From Sphingobacterium gobiense (GTDB lineage: Bacteria; Bacteroidota; Bacteroidia; Sphingobacteriales; Sphingobacteriaceae), in assembly GCF_002980575.1 (NCBI RefSeq), contig NZ_PVBS01000002.1, positions 496,001 to 560,000 on the forward strand: a DNA stretch of 64,000 bases, given 5' to 3'. A program made the position numbers and the translations under genes. The notes beneath the pieces are model-generated. The model did no database searches. It worked only from the letters and a program-made list of their open reading frames with translations, and was not told the origin of the DNA. Of the stretch, positions 1 through 8,631 are shown piece after piece (positions within the stretch are counted from its first letter, which is position 1; each line of letters begins with the position of its first letter).

Positions 1-572
1 GACCGGCTGATAAAGTGAATATCGGCAATGTTTATGCCGACTGGCGGGGAGGGTTTTATAACGAATTTCGCTATAAGAACTTTTCGTTAAGTGCACTTCT
101 GGATGGACAATATGGCGGTATTGTGTATTCACAATCGCATCATAAAATGACCGAACAAGGAAAGTTAGGACATACCTTAAAGGGCCGTGAGACAGGAACG
201 ATAGTAGGGGAAGGTGTGGTGGACAACGGTGACGGCACCTATAGCCCGAATACGACAGCCACGCCGATTAATACGTGGTACGGTGACTATTACCGCAGAG
301 CCAATTTGGAGACGAATAGTTTTGATGCATCCTACCTGAAATTGCGGGAGGTCCGCTTGGAATTCGGTTTGCCAAAAGCATTAGTATCCCGCTGGAAAAT
401 GAATAGTGCATCTGTGGCCTTCTTTGGACGTGACTTGTTTATGTGGTCTGATTTTCCGATGTATGATCCGGAGACCGCAGCGTTAAACGGCGCGACCATT
501 ATGCCGGGGATCGAAATGGGACAAATGCCAAGTACAAGAACCTTTGGTATCAATCTTAGAGCTAACTTTTAA
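1..572 (+). CDS. SusC/RagA family TonB-linked outer membrane protein, C-terminal part
   Basis: This is the 3' end of a gene that starts before the window; the frame is open from base 3, so a GTG at 15 is not the real start. SusC proteins are TonB-dependent beta-barrels that import oligosaccharides or other large nutrients. About 190 residues are visible: aromatic, glycine-rich barrel strands, a stretch on the conformation of a folded strand pair (SYLKLREVRLEFGLP), and the ending FGINLRANF, which fits the terminal strand with a final Phe. A SusD lipoprotein gene follows 11 bases later, as is usual for the pair. The substrate cannot be inferred from what is visible. Confidence 0.93.
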   Translation, partial: PADKVNIGNVYADWRGGFYNEFRYKNFSLSALLDGQYGGIVYSQSHHKMTEQGKLGHTLKGRETGTIVGEGVVDNGDGTYSPNTTATPINTWYGDYYRRANLETNSFDASYLKLREVRLEFGLPKALVSRWKMNSASVAFFGRDLFMWSDFPMYDPETAALNGATIMPGIEMGQMPSTRTFGINLRANF

Positions 573-583
573 AAAGAACAAAA

Positions 584-2035
584 ATGAAAATCAAACATAT
601 TAGTGCGGCGATATTGTTTACAACCGCAATTGGGCTGAGTGGGTGTACCAAACATTTTGATGAGTTAAATACAGACCCCAATAGAGTTGAAACGGCTAGT
701 CCTGGAACGTTACTGACACCTACGATTTATGGGATGTCAACTTATTTCACGGTACGAAGCAATGGGTTTACTTGGGAAATTATGCAGACCGGATTGTCCA
801 ACCCGAGCGCAGCAAACGGGGTACACCGCTATTATTTCACAGAGACGTCCGGTGATGGCACTTGGAATACCTGTTACCGCTATTTACGCAATGTACGAGA
901 GATGGAAGCGGCGGCAATCGCTTCCAATAGTCCGGTATACGCCGCGGTGGCAACGACGCTGAAAGCATATATTGTTGGGATCTTAACGGACAGCTTTGGT
1001 GATGTGCCTTTTTCGGAGGCGCTGCAGGCGGAGGAGGGGGTCGGTCAGCCAAAATTTGATACGCAGGAACAGATTTACGCGGATATGATCTCGGCTTTAG
1101 AAGAAGCTAACGCGCTGTATACTGAAGATTCTAATATGGATGGTGCGGACCTGTTGTACAACAACAAAAAAGACTTATGGCGTAAGTTTAATAACTCACT
1201 ATTGTTACGTTTTTATCTGCGTCAGTCCAAACGTATAAATGCTCCCGAGAAGATCAAAGCGATTTTAGATAACCCTACAGAATATCCGATTTTTACCTCG
1301 AATGACGAAGGGGCGTTTGTGGAGATCACCGGATTGGCCCCTTATGATTATGCTTGGGGAAGGAGGCAAGATTATGTAAATTTTACTGCGATGGCTGAGT
1401 TCTTCGTTAAGAACCTGAATGAATTGAATGATCCACGTCGTCCGTTTATCATGACAGAAGCGTCTGAATTGGTGGATGGGAAACTTGTTAAAATAGGTTA
1501 TAAAGGTATTCCTGCCGGACACTCGGGCGACTTATCTGCCTATAAGTTTAATCCTAGCACGCCAAATGGTGATTTGATGTTCCCAGAGTCAGTGGGCACA
1601 CCGATTAAGGAAATTTTGATGCCGTATTCGGAAGTGGAATTTATAAAGGCGGAGGTATATCTGGAATTAGGCATGCTGGAAGAAGCGGAGGCGGCTTATG
1701 AAGCCGGTGTAAAAGCATCTATTGAGCAGTATGGTGCTGCGGTTCCTGCCGACTATTTTGATAATGAGGCCGCTAAATTTGATGGTACACTCGAACGGAT
1801 CATGTTCCAGAAGTATATCGGATTGTTTATGGTAGATTACCAGCAATGGTTCGAATATCGTCGTACAGGTTATCCGGAGTTGCCAACAACGCCATATATG
1901 TTTCATAATGGCGTGATGCCTAGTCGTTTTATGTATAAAAACGAGGTTCGTCGTTTCAATCCGGAAAATTATGCGAAAGCGGTTGAACAAATGGGAGCAG
2001 ACGATTTTCACACCAAGGTGTGGTGGGAAAAATAA
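584..2035 (+). CDS. SusD/RagB family nutrient-binding lipoprotein
   Basis: Surface lipoprotein that lids the SusC barrel and binds its ligand. The signal peptide ends in a lipobox (LSGC, Cys21), followed by HFDELNTDPNR, the typical N-terminus of the SusD-like subgroup (often SusD/RagB family 2). The body is helical with TPR-like segments (for example around residues 335-370). Its 483 residues fit the family. It lies 11 bases after the SusC gene and is the last gene before a strong hairpin terminator, so the two form the end of an uptake operon. No glycosidase or peptidase in the visible part reveals the substrate. Confidence 0.95.
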   Translation: MKIKHISAAILFTTAIGLSGCTKHFDELNTDPNRVETASPGTLLTPTIYGMSTYFTVRSNGFTWEIMQTGLSNPSAANGVHRYYFTETSGDGTWNTCYRYLRNVREMEAAAIASNSPVYAAVATTLKAYIVGILTDSFGDVPFSEALQAEEGVGQPKFDTQEQIYADMISALEEANALYTEDSNMDGADLLYNNKKDLWRKFNNSLLLRFYLRQSKRINAPEKIKAILDNPTEYPIFTSNDEGAFVEITGLAPYDYAWGRRQDYVNFTAMAEFFVKNLNELNDPRRPFIMTEASELVDGKLVKIGYKGIPAGHSGDLSAYKFNPSTPNGDLMFPESVGTPIKEILMPYSEVEFIKAEVYLELGMLEEAEAAYEAGVKASIEQYGAAVPADYFDNEAAKFDGTLERIMFQKYIGLFMVDYQQWFEYRRTGYPELPTTPYMFHNGVMPSRFMYKNEVRRFNPENYAKAVEQMGADDFHTKVWWEK

Positions 2036-2059
2036 TCCCGGTAGGATTTGCTTATAAAC

Positions 2060-2098
2060 AAAAAGGCGTAGTGATCAGGATGGTCGCTACGCCTTTTT
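2060..2098. terminator. Bidirectional intrinsic terminator
   Basis: A perfect 12-bp stem (AAAAAGGCGTAG / CTACGCCTTTTT) encloses a 15-base loop. A-tract and T-tract flank the stem, so it can stop transcription from both sides. It lies between the convergent SusD and M1 peptidase genes. Confidence 0.9.
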
Positions 2099-2104
2099 GT
2101 TTCC

Positions 2105-3967
2105 CTATTTTACCCAACTATTGTCTTCGGATTCAATATCTGCCAATCGTAACGATGGATCTAGCTGCACTTTAACCGGCCTCTTATTTGTCTGTAAGGT
2201 ATAACTTGGTTTGGTCCAGAACCAGTCTTCCAATACCGTGCGTTGCACGCCATCGTAGATCGCAAAGGATTCTACGGGTTTTTCACCACGCATTTCGCGT
2301 AGGGGGATGTAGAACAGCTCGGTGCTGCCGTCTTCGTATTCTACCAGTAGGTCGATAGGCATGGCAAGGTTAGACTTGTTGACCAGTGTGATCTCGTTGT
2401 CATCTACCTTTTCGATGGCATAGTCGATGGTACGAGTAGTATTGATAAATAGGTTAAAGTACCATTTCAGATTAATACCCGATACCTCTTCGGCGACGCG
2501 TTTAAAATCATTAGCGGTCGGATGTTTAAATTTCCATAATTCATAAAACTTCAAAAACGTTTTGTCCAAGTTTTGTTGGCCGATAATATAGCCTAATTGT
2601 TGGGCAAGCACTTGCCCTTTGTTGTAGGCTGCTTGGCTGTACGCATAGTTCGTGTTGTAATAATCGGCTAACAGACTCATGGGTTCTTCCTTGCCGGATA
2701 AAGCCAGCTTGTAGTATGATCGATAAGCATTGATTACTGGATTCGTGTCTAACTGGCCTCTTTTTTCGAACAAACTTTGGAAAGCTAATTCTTCGACATA
2801 GCTTGTAAAGCCTTCGTCAAACCACTCGTCTACCGTTTCGTTGATGCCAAATAGATGTTGATACCAAGAGTGAGCTGCTTCGTGGAAAATGACCCCAACT
2901 AAACTCTTTATTTCCCGGTTGCCTGTGATTAAAGTTGCCGTGCCGTATTCCATACCGCCATCGCCACCTTGTACAATGGTATATGTTGGCCACGGATATG
3001 GTCCAAATCGTTCGGTGCAGAAATCAAAAAACTCAGCTGCCAATTCTTGTGCAATTTTCCAGTTCTCTTTCACCTGTTTGTTAGCTGGCAGATAAACGGT
3101 ATATACCGTCACTCCCCCCTTACTTTTGGTCGAATCGACGACAAATTTTGGATCGGCCGCCCACGCGAAATCATGGATGTTTTCGGCTTTGAAATGCCAT
3201 GTAGCTTTCCCATTAGCAGAAATTATCTTGGCTTTTTTGTCATACCCTTTTACTTCCGACGGATTTTGTAGAACGCCGGAGCTTCCCACGACATAATCTT
3301 TATGCAGGTTTAGGGTAACATCAAAATTGCCGAAAGGTGCGATAAATTCACGCGCTACATATTCATCTAAATGCCATCCAAACTCATCAAAGTGTGCCAT
3401 CTTAGGATACCATTGTGTCATTGATAAAGCAACGCCCTCCTTGGAATTTCGACCGCTACGGCGTATCTGTTCAGGGATTTGTGCTTCCCAGCTCATGTCG
3501 AATGTCGCCGTTTCTCCGCTTTGGATCTCGGTCGGCAGGGTGACTTCCAGTATGGTGCCATCGACCTGGAACGAAGTTGGCTGCCCATTCATCGTGAGTG
3601 AGTGTATGTGCTGATAACCGATTTGTTCCGGTGTCAACGTGGCAATCCGACTTTGGAACTTCGGATTTGCTGCTGTGCCGATGTTGGTCGTCATCCGCGA
3701 ATCAGGATCAGCGATGTTCGCTAATCGATAATCCATCATACTTCCTGGCTGGAATGCGTTGAAATATAGGTGGAAGTATACTTTTTTAAGCGCTTGATTG
3801 GAATTGTTGGTATATTTCAGTGCCATTTTTCCTTGATACTGATAGCTTGTTTCGTCGACATCAATATCCATTTTGTAATCGACCGCCTGCTGCCAGTATC
3901 CTGCCCGTTGTGCAAATAAAATACTATGGAAAAGTAGTAAAAAAGATAAAAGTAGTTTTGTTTTCAT
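2105..3967 (-). CDS. M1 family metallopeptidase (aminopeptidase-like)
   Basis: Secreted zinc peptidase of the M1 (gluzincin) family. A Sec signal peptide ends near residue 19 (ILFAQ). The N-terminal part is the beta-sandwich domain; a GGMEYG segment takes the place of the GAMEN exopeptidase loop; the zinc site is H362-E363-A-A-H366 with the third ligand E385, exactly HExxH-x18-E. At 620 residues it matches Bacteroidota M1 proteins without a long C-terminal HEAT domain. It starts with an ATG overlapping the TAA of the upstream membrane-protein gene (TAATG), so translation is probably coupled. Substrate is unknown; general peptide scavenging is the inference. Confidence 0.93.
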   Translation of the reverse strand: MKTKLLLSFLLLFHSILFAQRAGYWQQAVDYKMDIDVDETSYQYQGKMALKYTNNSNQALKKVYFHLYFNAFQPGSMMDYRLANIADPDSRMTTNIGTAANPKFQSRIATLTPEQIGYQHIHSLTMNGQPTSFQVDGTILEVTLPTEIQSGETATFDMSWEAQIPEQIRRSGRNSKEGVALSMTQWYPKMAHFDEFGWHLDEYVAREFIAPFGNFDVTLNLHKDYVVGSSGVLQNPSEVKGYDKKAKIISANGKATWHFKAENIHDFAWAADPKFVVDSTKSKGGVTVYTVYLPANKQVKENWKIAQELAAEFFDFCTERFGPYPWPTYTIVQGGDGGMEYGTATLITGNREIKSLVGVIFHEAAHSWYQHLFGINETVDEWFDEGFTSYVEELAFQSLFEKRGQLDTNPVINAYRSYYKLALSGKEEPMSLLADYYNTNYAYSQAAYNKGQVLAQQLGYIIGQQNLDKTFLKFYELWKFKHPTANDFKRVAEEVSGINLKWYFNLFINTTRTIDYAIEKVDDNEITLVNKSNLAMPIDLLVEYEDGSTELFYIPLREMRGEKPVESFAIYDGVQRTVLEDWFWTKPSYTLQTNKRPVKVQLDPSLRLADIESEDNSWVK

Positions 3968-4407
3968 TACATATAATAATATTCGACGCCCTCTTGCTTT
4001 ATCGTGTGGACGAGTGCATTAAGGTCATCGGCTTTTTCAAATAATTTATTACGCCAGTATCTTTTTGTTTTTTGGTCTTTCTTAAAAAAAAACATTACAA
4101 GATTGCCGCCGGATCGAGGTACATTGCGTAGGTACTTAATGTCTTCCAATAGAAAAGAATCCTCTTGCTGGTTCTGAAATCGTATCCTGATCTCTCCCTG
4201 TTGTATCGTCCATACTGAATTGTTTTTGCTCCATTTAGTGCTGCAGAAAATCAGTAAAGGCAGGCTAACCAACACCGTGAGAATCTTAATGATTTCGGAT
4301 ATAGGAAGTCGGGAAGCGATAGCAGTAACAATGCAGACCCCTGCCAAAAGGAGTAACATGTATCGTCCGCGATGTAGCGTCGCTATATGAAAAGACTTGT
4401 CGGTCAT
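3967..4407 (-). CDS. Small two-helix membrane protein of unknown function
   Basis: I do not recognise a family. The 146 residues hold two hydrophobic segments (about 16-33 and 38-55) followed by a cytosolic-looking basic domain of about 85 residues. This layout resembles small PH-like bacterial membrane proteins (two TM helices plus a beta-rich domain), but that is only a structural guess. It is the first gene of a two-gene unit with the M1 peptidase (TAATG overlap). Its ATG lies 4 bases after a perfect -7 element, so the mRNA may have almost no 5' leader. Confidence 0.75.
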   Translation of the reverse strand: MTDKSFHIATLHRGRYMLLLLAGVCIVTAIASRLPISEIIKILTVLVSLPLLIFCSTKWSKNNSVWTIQQGEIRIRFQNQQEDSFLLEDIKYLRNVPRSGGNLVMFFFKKDQKTKRYWRNKLFEKADDLNALVHTIKQEGVEYYYM

Positions 4408-4411
4408 GCTT

Positions 4412-4444
4412 CAAAAATAAGAAAGAGCGGCCATATAGCCGCCC
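4412..4444 (-). terminator. Terminator overlapping the next promoter (-7 element 4412-4419)
   Basis: Read on the minus strand, GGGCGGC and GCCGCTC form a 7-bp GC-rich stem (one G-U pair), followed by TTTCTTATTTTTG. It should end the WG-repeat gene transcript. The T-tract contains TATTTTTG, a perfect TAnnTTTG Bacteroidota -7 element, ending 4 bases before the ATG at 4407. One sequence seems to serve as terminator and as promoter. Confidence 0.75.
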
Positions 4445-4475
4445 TTTTGGTTAAATATCACGAGTTATTTACGGA

Positions 4476-5939
4476 TTATTCCGTTTCCTCCACCTGCACA
4501 TACTCCCCTTTGGTGTTGATATACAACACGTCGTCATCATCGGTTTCGTTAATCGCCGCTATGCCATCATAAAATGGGGTAGCGTATTCATATTTAAAAG
4601 GAATGGCTATTTTTCCATCTTTGGTAATGTAGCCGTACTTATTGTCTTGAAGAGCTACTACCAAGTCACCCTCATTTGCCAGCAGTAGGTAATCGTGTCC
4701 AGCTGTGGTCTTTTGCTGCGATTGTATATCGACAACATAATAACGCTCGTTCTCGATGATGATGACGTGGCTTTCGTCGTATTCCATGATGGTTTCAAAA
4801 ACTGCAGGTAAAACGATTTTGCCATCTAGATCAATTAATCCCGTTTTACCGTCTTCGGAAAATAAAGCGTAATCTTTTGAAAAGAACGAAATATGGTCAT
4901 ATTGAGCAGGAATAAGCGTTTCTCGGTTGTAATCCATGACCCCCGTTTTGCCATCTATAGAGAAGAATATAATCTCAAGTTCAGGATCCAGAGCTAAGTA
5001 CTCCCACGTACAGGGTACAACTTCCTGTCCGTTTATATCAATAATACCATATTGGAAATCCGGATTCGTGACAATGGCGCGTGTTCCTATAAATTCATTG
5101 ATGGAAGCGTATTTTGGTTCCACGATGACCTGCTGGCTGTCATCCCGGATACCGATAAGATGGCTTGTGGAATCCTGGAACGCATACAGATTATGGCCTA
5201 GTGGCATGTCAAAGAAGCTGAGGGCATAAATATTCTCTTGTAACGTATAGTCTTCGGGAATTTCGAAGAGGGATGGGTCAAAATCAATTTCATCGATGGC
5301 ACTGGCTTCGATACCGATTCCGAAAGCACCAATATACAATGCTGCGCCTGGAATATTTTTGAGATAGGCATATTCTCCCCAGTATAAGGATGGGAGGCTT
5401 TCATTATACCAGATTTCCAGTCTTGTGTCTTGCGGGAGAGCGGCATTAAACTCATCTGAATCAAATTCCAAGACGGCCAGTTTACAGAGTAAGCCGGCGA
5501 TGGTCTTGCTGGTGTCCGCGACGAAACGTATAGGCAAATCAGCCGTGCTCGTAACGGTGATGTCATCCTCAGTTTCATGGATATTTACTTTATCTGTCGC
5601 ATCGGCGGTTTTAGTATAGGCCTGCATAGAAGGGTAGAGCATATACGAATCTTCTGTGTTGCGGTTGGTAATTTGAATCTGGTTGTTCTGCGTAATACCT
5701 TGCGTTTCCACCCGGATAAAATTTTGGTTTACCCAAGCTTGTACTTGTGGTGTGTCATCCTCACCGAATGCTGCTGCCAATGCTGATAACAAGTCAAGAG
5801 AATTGTCCTCTGTTGTGTCAGTTTGCGTAAGTGTTTCTGAAGACAGCGCGAGTTTATAGTCAATCTTAAAAAGCTTTTCCTGTGAAAAGACAGTCGAAAA
5901 AGAGAAACTCAATAGTAGAGCCAATATACTTCGATACAT
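4476..5939 (-). CDS. Secreted WG-repeat protein
   Basis: Exported protein with a signal peptide (MYRSILALLLSFSFSTVFSQ). The first half (to about residue 240) has no family I recognise and looks beta-rich, somewhat like GLPGLI-type Bacteroidota proteins. The second half carries several WG repeats, units of roughly 40-50 residues with the pattern YG-IID-G-VP-Y, for example around QYGIIDINGQEVVP and KTGLIDLDGKIVLP. WG repeats are propeller-like and probably bind other proteins. I chose the ATG at 5939 because the signal peptide begins there; an in-frame ATG at 5963 would add eight polar residues. It is transcribed away from pepT. Confidence 0.85.
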   Translation of the reverse strand: MYRSILALLLSFSFSTVFSQEKLFKIDYKLALSSETLTQTDTTEDNSLDLLSALAAAFGEDDTPQVQAWVNQNFIRVETQGITQNNQIQITNRNTEDSYMLYPSMQAYTKTADATDKVNIHETEDDITVTSTADLPIRFVADTSKTIAGLLCKLAVLEFDSDEFNAALPQDTRLEIWYNESLPSLYWGEYAYLKNIPGAALYIGAFGIGIEASAIDEIDFDPSLFEIPEDYTLQENIYALSFFDMPLGHNLYAFQDSTSHLIGIRDDSQQVIVEPKYASINEFIGTRAIVTNPDFQYGIIDINGQEVVPCTWEYLALDPELEIIFFSIDGKTGVMDYNRETLIPAQYDHISFFSKDYALFSEDGKTGLIDLDGKIVLPAVFETIMEYDESHVIIIENERYYVVDIQSQQKTTAGHDYLLLANEGDLVVALQDNKYGYITKDGKIAIPFKYEYATPFYDGIAAINETDDDDVLYINTKGEYVQVEETE

Positions 5940-5964
5940 AGATGTTGTGTAATTAGGCTGCAAA

Positions 5965-5997
5965 TTTGAGAAAAAACTGCAAAACTTTCTACCTTTG
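5965..5997 (+). promoter_or_regulatory. Promoter of pepT
   Basis: TTTG (5965-5968), a 21-base spacer and TACCTTTG (5990-5997) match the Bacteroidota sigma-ABfr consensus (TTG-N19-23-TAnnTTTG). The pepT ATG follows 20 bases after the -7 element. Confidence 0.75.
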
Positions 5998-6017
5998 AAT
6001 GATATTTACAAGTATGT

Positions 6018-7286
6018 ATGATTTATTTTGACATAAATAAGGTAAGCGATTTTCAAGTGGTGGAACGTTTTATGCGCTACGTTCAGATTGATACGGAATC
6101 CGATCCCCATGCGACTTCCTTTCCTTCTACGGAAAAACAAAAGAATTTGAGTAGGCTTTTAGTGACGGAGTTGCAACAAATGGGAATAACGGATGCCCAT
6201 CTTGACGAATACGGCTATGTTTATGCAACTATTCCGGCGAATACAGATCGGGAAGTCCCTGTTATATGTTTCTGCTCCCATGTGGACACTTCGCCGGATT
6301 GTTCGGGGAAAGATGTGAAACCGCTCGTACATACTAACTACCAAGGTCAGGATATGGTATTGCCGGATGATCCGTCGGTTATTATTAAATATAGCGAACA
6401 TTCCGATTTGCAGCATCAATTTGGTAATGATATTATCACCGCTAGCGGTACGACGCTACTGGGAGCAGATGATAAAGCCGGTGTAGCAGAGATTATGGAC
6501 GCTGCGCGTTTGCTGATGAGCCATCCGGAAATAAAACACGGCGAAATTAAAATATTGTTTACCCCGGACGAAGAAATTGGACAGGGGGTTGATCATGTCG
6601 ACTTGAAGAAGCTGGGCGCGCAGTTTGGCTATACCATCGATGGAGAAAGGGCTGGCACCATTGAAGATGAGACATTTTCGGCAGATGGCGTACGAATCGT
6701 TATTCAAGGCATTTCTGTACATCCGGGCTTCGCCAAAGGAAAAATGGTTAGTGCGCTGAAGTTGGCAGCAGAGATTATCGCCGATTTGCCGAAGGACGAG
6801 TTATCGCCGGAAACAACCGCTGGAAAGGAGGGCTTTATTCATCCAACAGAGATAAGTGGAGGCGCAGACAAGGCCGAAATCAATTTTATTATCAGAGATC
6901 ATAATGCAGCGAAACTGAAGGAATACGAAGCTATTTTACAACGTATCGTAGAGAACGTGGTGGCACGCTATCCGGGTTCGACCTACGCGTTCGATGTTAA
7001 AGAGCAATATCGCAATATGAAGGAAGTCCTCGACCAGCATCCGGAGGTCATGGAGATCGGGTTAGAAGCTATCAAACGCGTCGGACTTACGCCCGAACGG
7101 CGAAGTATACGTGGGGGCACGGATGGCTCCCGGCTTTCATTTATGGGACTACCTTGTCCGAATGTATTTGCAGGTGGGCATGCCTTCCACGGTAAAATGG
7201 AGTGGGTGAGCAAGCAGGATATGGAAAAGGCGGTATTGACCATTTTACATATTGCTAGCGTATGGGAAGAAAGAAGCGGAAAATGA
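6018..7286 (+). CDS. pepT: Peptidase T (tripeptidase)
   Basis: Cytosolic dizinc M20B exopeptidase that removes the N-terminal residue of tripeptides. Visible marks: VERFMRYVQIDTESDP near the N-terminus, metal ligands in HVDTSPD, GADDKAGVA and DEEIGQG, and the C-terminal stretch IRGGTDGSRLSFMGLPCPN with the later GGHAFHG histidine. The length (422 aa) fits PepT (about 410). The start at 6018 is the first ATG after the promoter and gives the usual N-terminus plus about ten residues. A nitroreductase gene follows 43 bases downstream and may be cotranscribed. Confidence 0.96.
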   Translation: MIYFDINKVSDFQVVERFMRYVQIDTESDPHATSFPSTEKQKNLSRLLVTELQQMGITDAHLDEYGYVYATIPANTDREVPVICFCSHVDTSPDCSGKDVKPLVHTNYQGQDMVLPDDPSVIIKYSEHSDLQHQFGNDIITASGTTLLGADDKAGVAEIMDAARLLMSHPEIKHGEIKILFTPDEEIGQGVDHVDLKKLGAQFGYTIDGERAGTIEDETFSADGVRIVIQGISVHPGFAKGKMVSALKLAAEIIADLPKDELSPETTAGKEGFIHPTEISGGADKAEINFIIRDHNAAKLKEYEAILQRIVENVVARYPGSTYAFDVKEQYRNMKEVLDQHPEVMEIGLEAIKRVGLTPERRSIRGGTDGSRLSFMGLPCPNVFAGGHAFHGKMEWVSKQDMEKAVLTILHIASVWEERSGK

Positions 7287-7329
7287 GTGATGAATTATAA
7301 GTGATAAGTTAGATAGTGAATAACAAGTA

Positions 7330-7911
7330 ATGATTAACGAAAAAAATATGAGCAACGAAGTACTAGGAGCTATTCATAGCAGAAGAACAGTAAACCAGAA
7401 TAGTTTTACCGACGAAGATATTTCCAACGAGGATATCCTGACTATTTTGGAAGCAGCGAATGCTGCGCCCACCCACAAGCGTACGCAACCGTGGCGTTTT
7501 GTGGTATTTCAAAAGGATGGATTAAATCGTTTAGGCGCGGAGCTGAGCCGGATTTATAAAGAAATCACGCCATCCGAAAAATATACGGAACTGGCGGAAC
7601 AAAATATGGCAAAGAAGGCGACGATGTCTAATGTTGCGATTGCTATTGTTGTGAATTACACGGGAGAGCTTCCCGAGTGGGAAGAACTAGCGGCTACGGC
7701 TTGTGCTGTGCAAAATATGTGGTTAGCAGCACATTCGCTCCATATTGGGGGCTATTGGGCCTCCCCGGGTCTTATTAATCACTTAGGATCGTTCTTGAAC
7801 TTAGAAGACCATCAAAAATGCGTTGGACTTTTCTATATGGGCCATCACAACAGTGAACCGCGTGAGCCGGTAAGATCGCCTATAGCCGAGAAGGTACGTT
7901 GGGAAGGGTAG
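7330..7911 (+). CDS. Nitroreductase family protein (YdjA-like)
   Basis: FMN-dependent NAD(P)H oxidoreductase of the nitroreductase fold. The N-terminus AIHSRRTVNQ-F and the segment AANAAPTHKRTQPWRFVV carry the FMN phosphate-binding arginines and the central helix; CAVQNMWLAAHSLHIGGYW is the second typical helix and GLFYMGHH the C-terminal strand. At 193 residues it matches short nitroreductases. Its natural substrate is unknown. An ATG at 7348 (MSNEV) is an equally possible start. The gene is followed by a strong hairpin at 7915-7939. Confidence 0.9.
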   Translation: MINEKNMSNEVLGAIHSRRTVNQNSFTDEDISNEDILTILEAANAAPTHKRTQPWRFVVFQKDGLNRLGAELSRIYKEITPSEKYTELAEQNMAKKATMSNVAIAIVVNYTGELPEWEELAATACAVQNMWLAAHSLHIGGYWASPGLINHLGSFLNLEDHQKCVGLFYMGHHNSEPREPVRSPIAEKVRWEG

Positions 7912-7914
7912 CAT

Positions 7915-7939
7915 GGTTCTTTTTTTAGAAAAAAGAACC
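7915..7939 (+). terminator. Hairpin after the nitroreductase gene
   Basis: GGTTCTTTTTT and AAAAAAGAACC form a perfect 11-bp stem with a 3-base loop, four bases after the stop codon. It is likely a terminator, although no long T-tract follows. It forms the left end of a repeat-like stretch reaching to about 8021. Confidence 0.6.
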
Positions 7940-7989
7940 AAAAAATCGTGTTTATTTTGGTATCCATGAGCTTACTTCGTTCGGTTTTG

Positions 7990-8021
7990 CTTCGTTTTTT
8001 GTGTCAAGACAAAAAATGAAG
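7990..8021. repeat. Dispersed 32-bp palindromic repeat, copy 1
   Basis: CTTCGTTTTTTGTGTC and AAGACAAAAAATGAAG form an imperfect palindrome. The same 32 bases occur in reverse orientation at 11748-11779 with very few differences (perfect complement over nearly the whole length), and a diverged copy lies at 12256-12285. Here it is a single copy in the 165-base gap before the NlpE-like gene. It looks like one end of the fold-back element at 11746-12287. Confidence 0.75.
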
Positions 8022-8076
8022 AGGCTTAGGAAAGCATGGCGCAATATTTGTATTTGTCAATAAAACTAAAAAAGTT

Positions 8077-8553
8077 ATGGAAAAATTGTTTTATGTGGCC
8101 CTTGCAGTATGTGCTTTTTCAGCTTGTACGTCGCCCAATAATTCGCAAACGAGCTCGGAAGAGCTAAAAGATTCTTTGGAAGACCAAATGGTGTCGAGGC
8201 CGCTGGAGACGCAAAATCCCGATCCGGCACATAATTCCCAAAACGCTATTGATTGGATGGGAACCTACGAAGCAACTTTACCGTGCGCAGATTGTCCGGG
8301 TATTAAAACAGTATTGGTTCTCCGTGAAGATGAAACGTTTGAAATGCGTAGTGAATATCTGGAAAGGGACGTGAAGTTTGAAGACAAAGGAACATTTGAG
8401 TGGAAAAATAATGGATCTGTCGTGCATTTGAAGGGGGAAGATACGGATATTAAGCTTAAAGTGGGCGAACATATGCTGTTTCAGTTAGATCAAGATGGTA
8501 ACGAAATCACAGGTGATTTAGCGGAACATTATATATATAAAAAACAGATGTGA
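8077..8553 (+). CDS. NlpE-like lipoprotein
   Basis: Outer or inner membrane lipoprotein: signal peptide with lipobox FSAC (Cys17), then a Ser/Glu-rich linker and an NlpE N-terminal-type domain beginning IDWMGTYEATLPCADCPGIKT. In E. coli, NlpE senses copper and surface contact and signals to Cpx; the CxxC motif (CADC) is shared. Only the N-terminal domain is present (158 aa against about 236 in E. coli), as is common in Bacteroidota. There is no Cpx system nearby, so envelope sensing is an inference. A terminator follows immediately. Confidence 0.88.
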   Translation: MEKLFYVALAVCAFSACTSPNNSQTSSEELKDSLEDQMVSRPLETQNPDPAHNSQNAIDWMGTYEATLPCADCPGIKTVLVLREDETFEMRSEYLERDVKFEDKGTFEWKNNGSVVHLKGEDTDIKLKVGEHMLFQLDQDGNEITGDLAEHYIYKKQM

Positions 8554-8578
8554 TAAATGTCAAATTTATAAAGGAAGA

Positions 8579-8606
8579 GCCTGCATACATTGCGGGCTTT
8601 TCTTTT
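8579..8606 (+). terminator. Intrinsic terminator after the NlpE-like gene
   Basis: GCCTGCA and TGCGGGC pair (one G-U) around a 5-base loop, followed by TTTTCTTTT. It overlaps the upstream part of the MFS gene promoter. Confidence 0.8.
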
Positions 8607-8620
8607 ATTGGTTATGTTTG
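8590..8620 (+). promoter_or_regulatory. Promoter of the MFS/XpaC/TelA unit
   Basis: TTG (8590-8592), a 20-base spacer and TATGTTTG (8613-8620) match the TTG/TAnnTTTG consensus. The -33 element lies inside the terminator hairpin of the previous gene. The proposed start codon at 8632 is 11 bases downstream, so the leader is very short. Confidence 0.65.
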
Positions 8621-8631
8621 TCTCCAATCGA

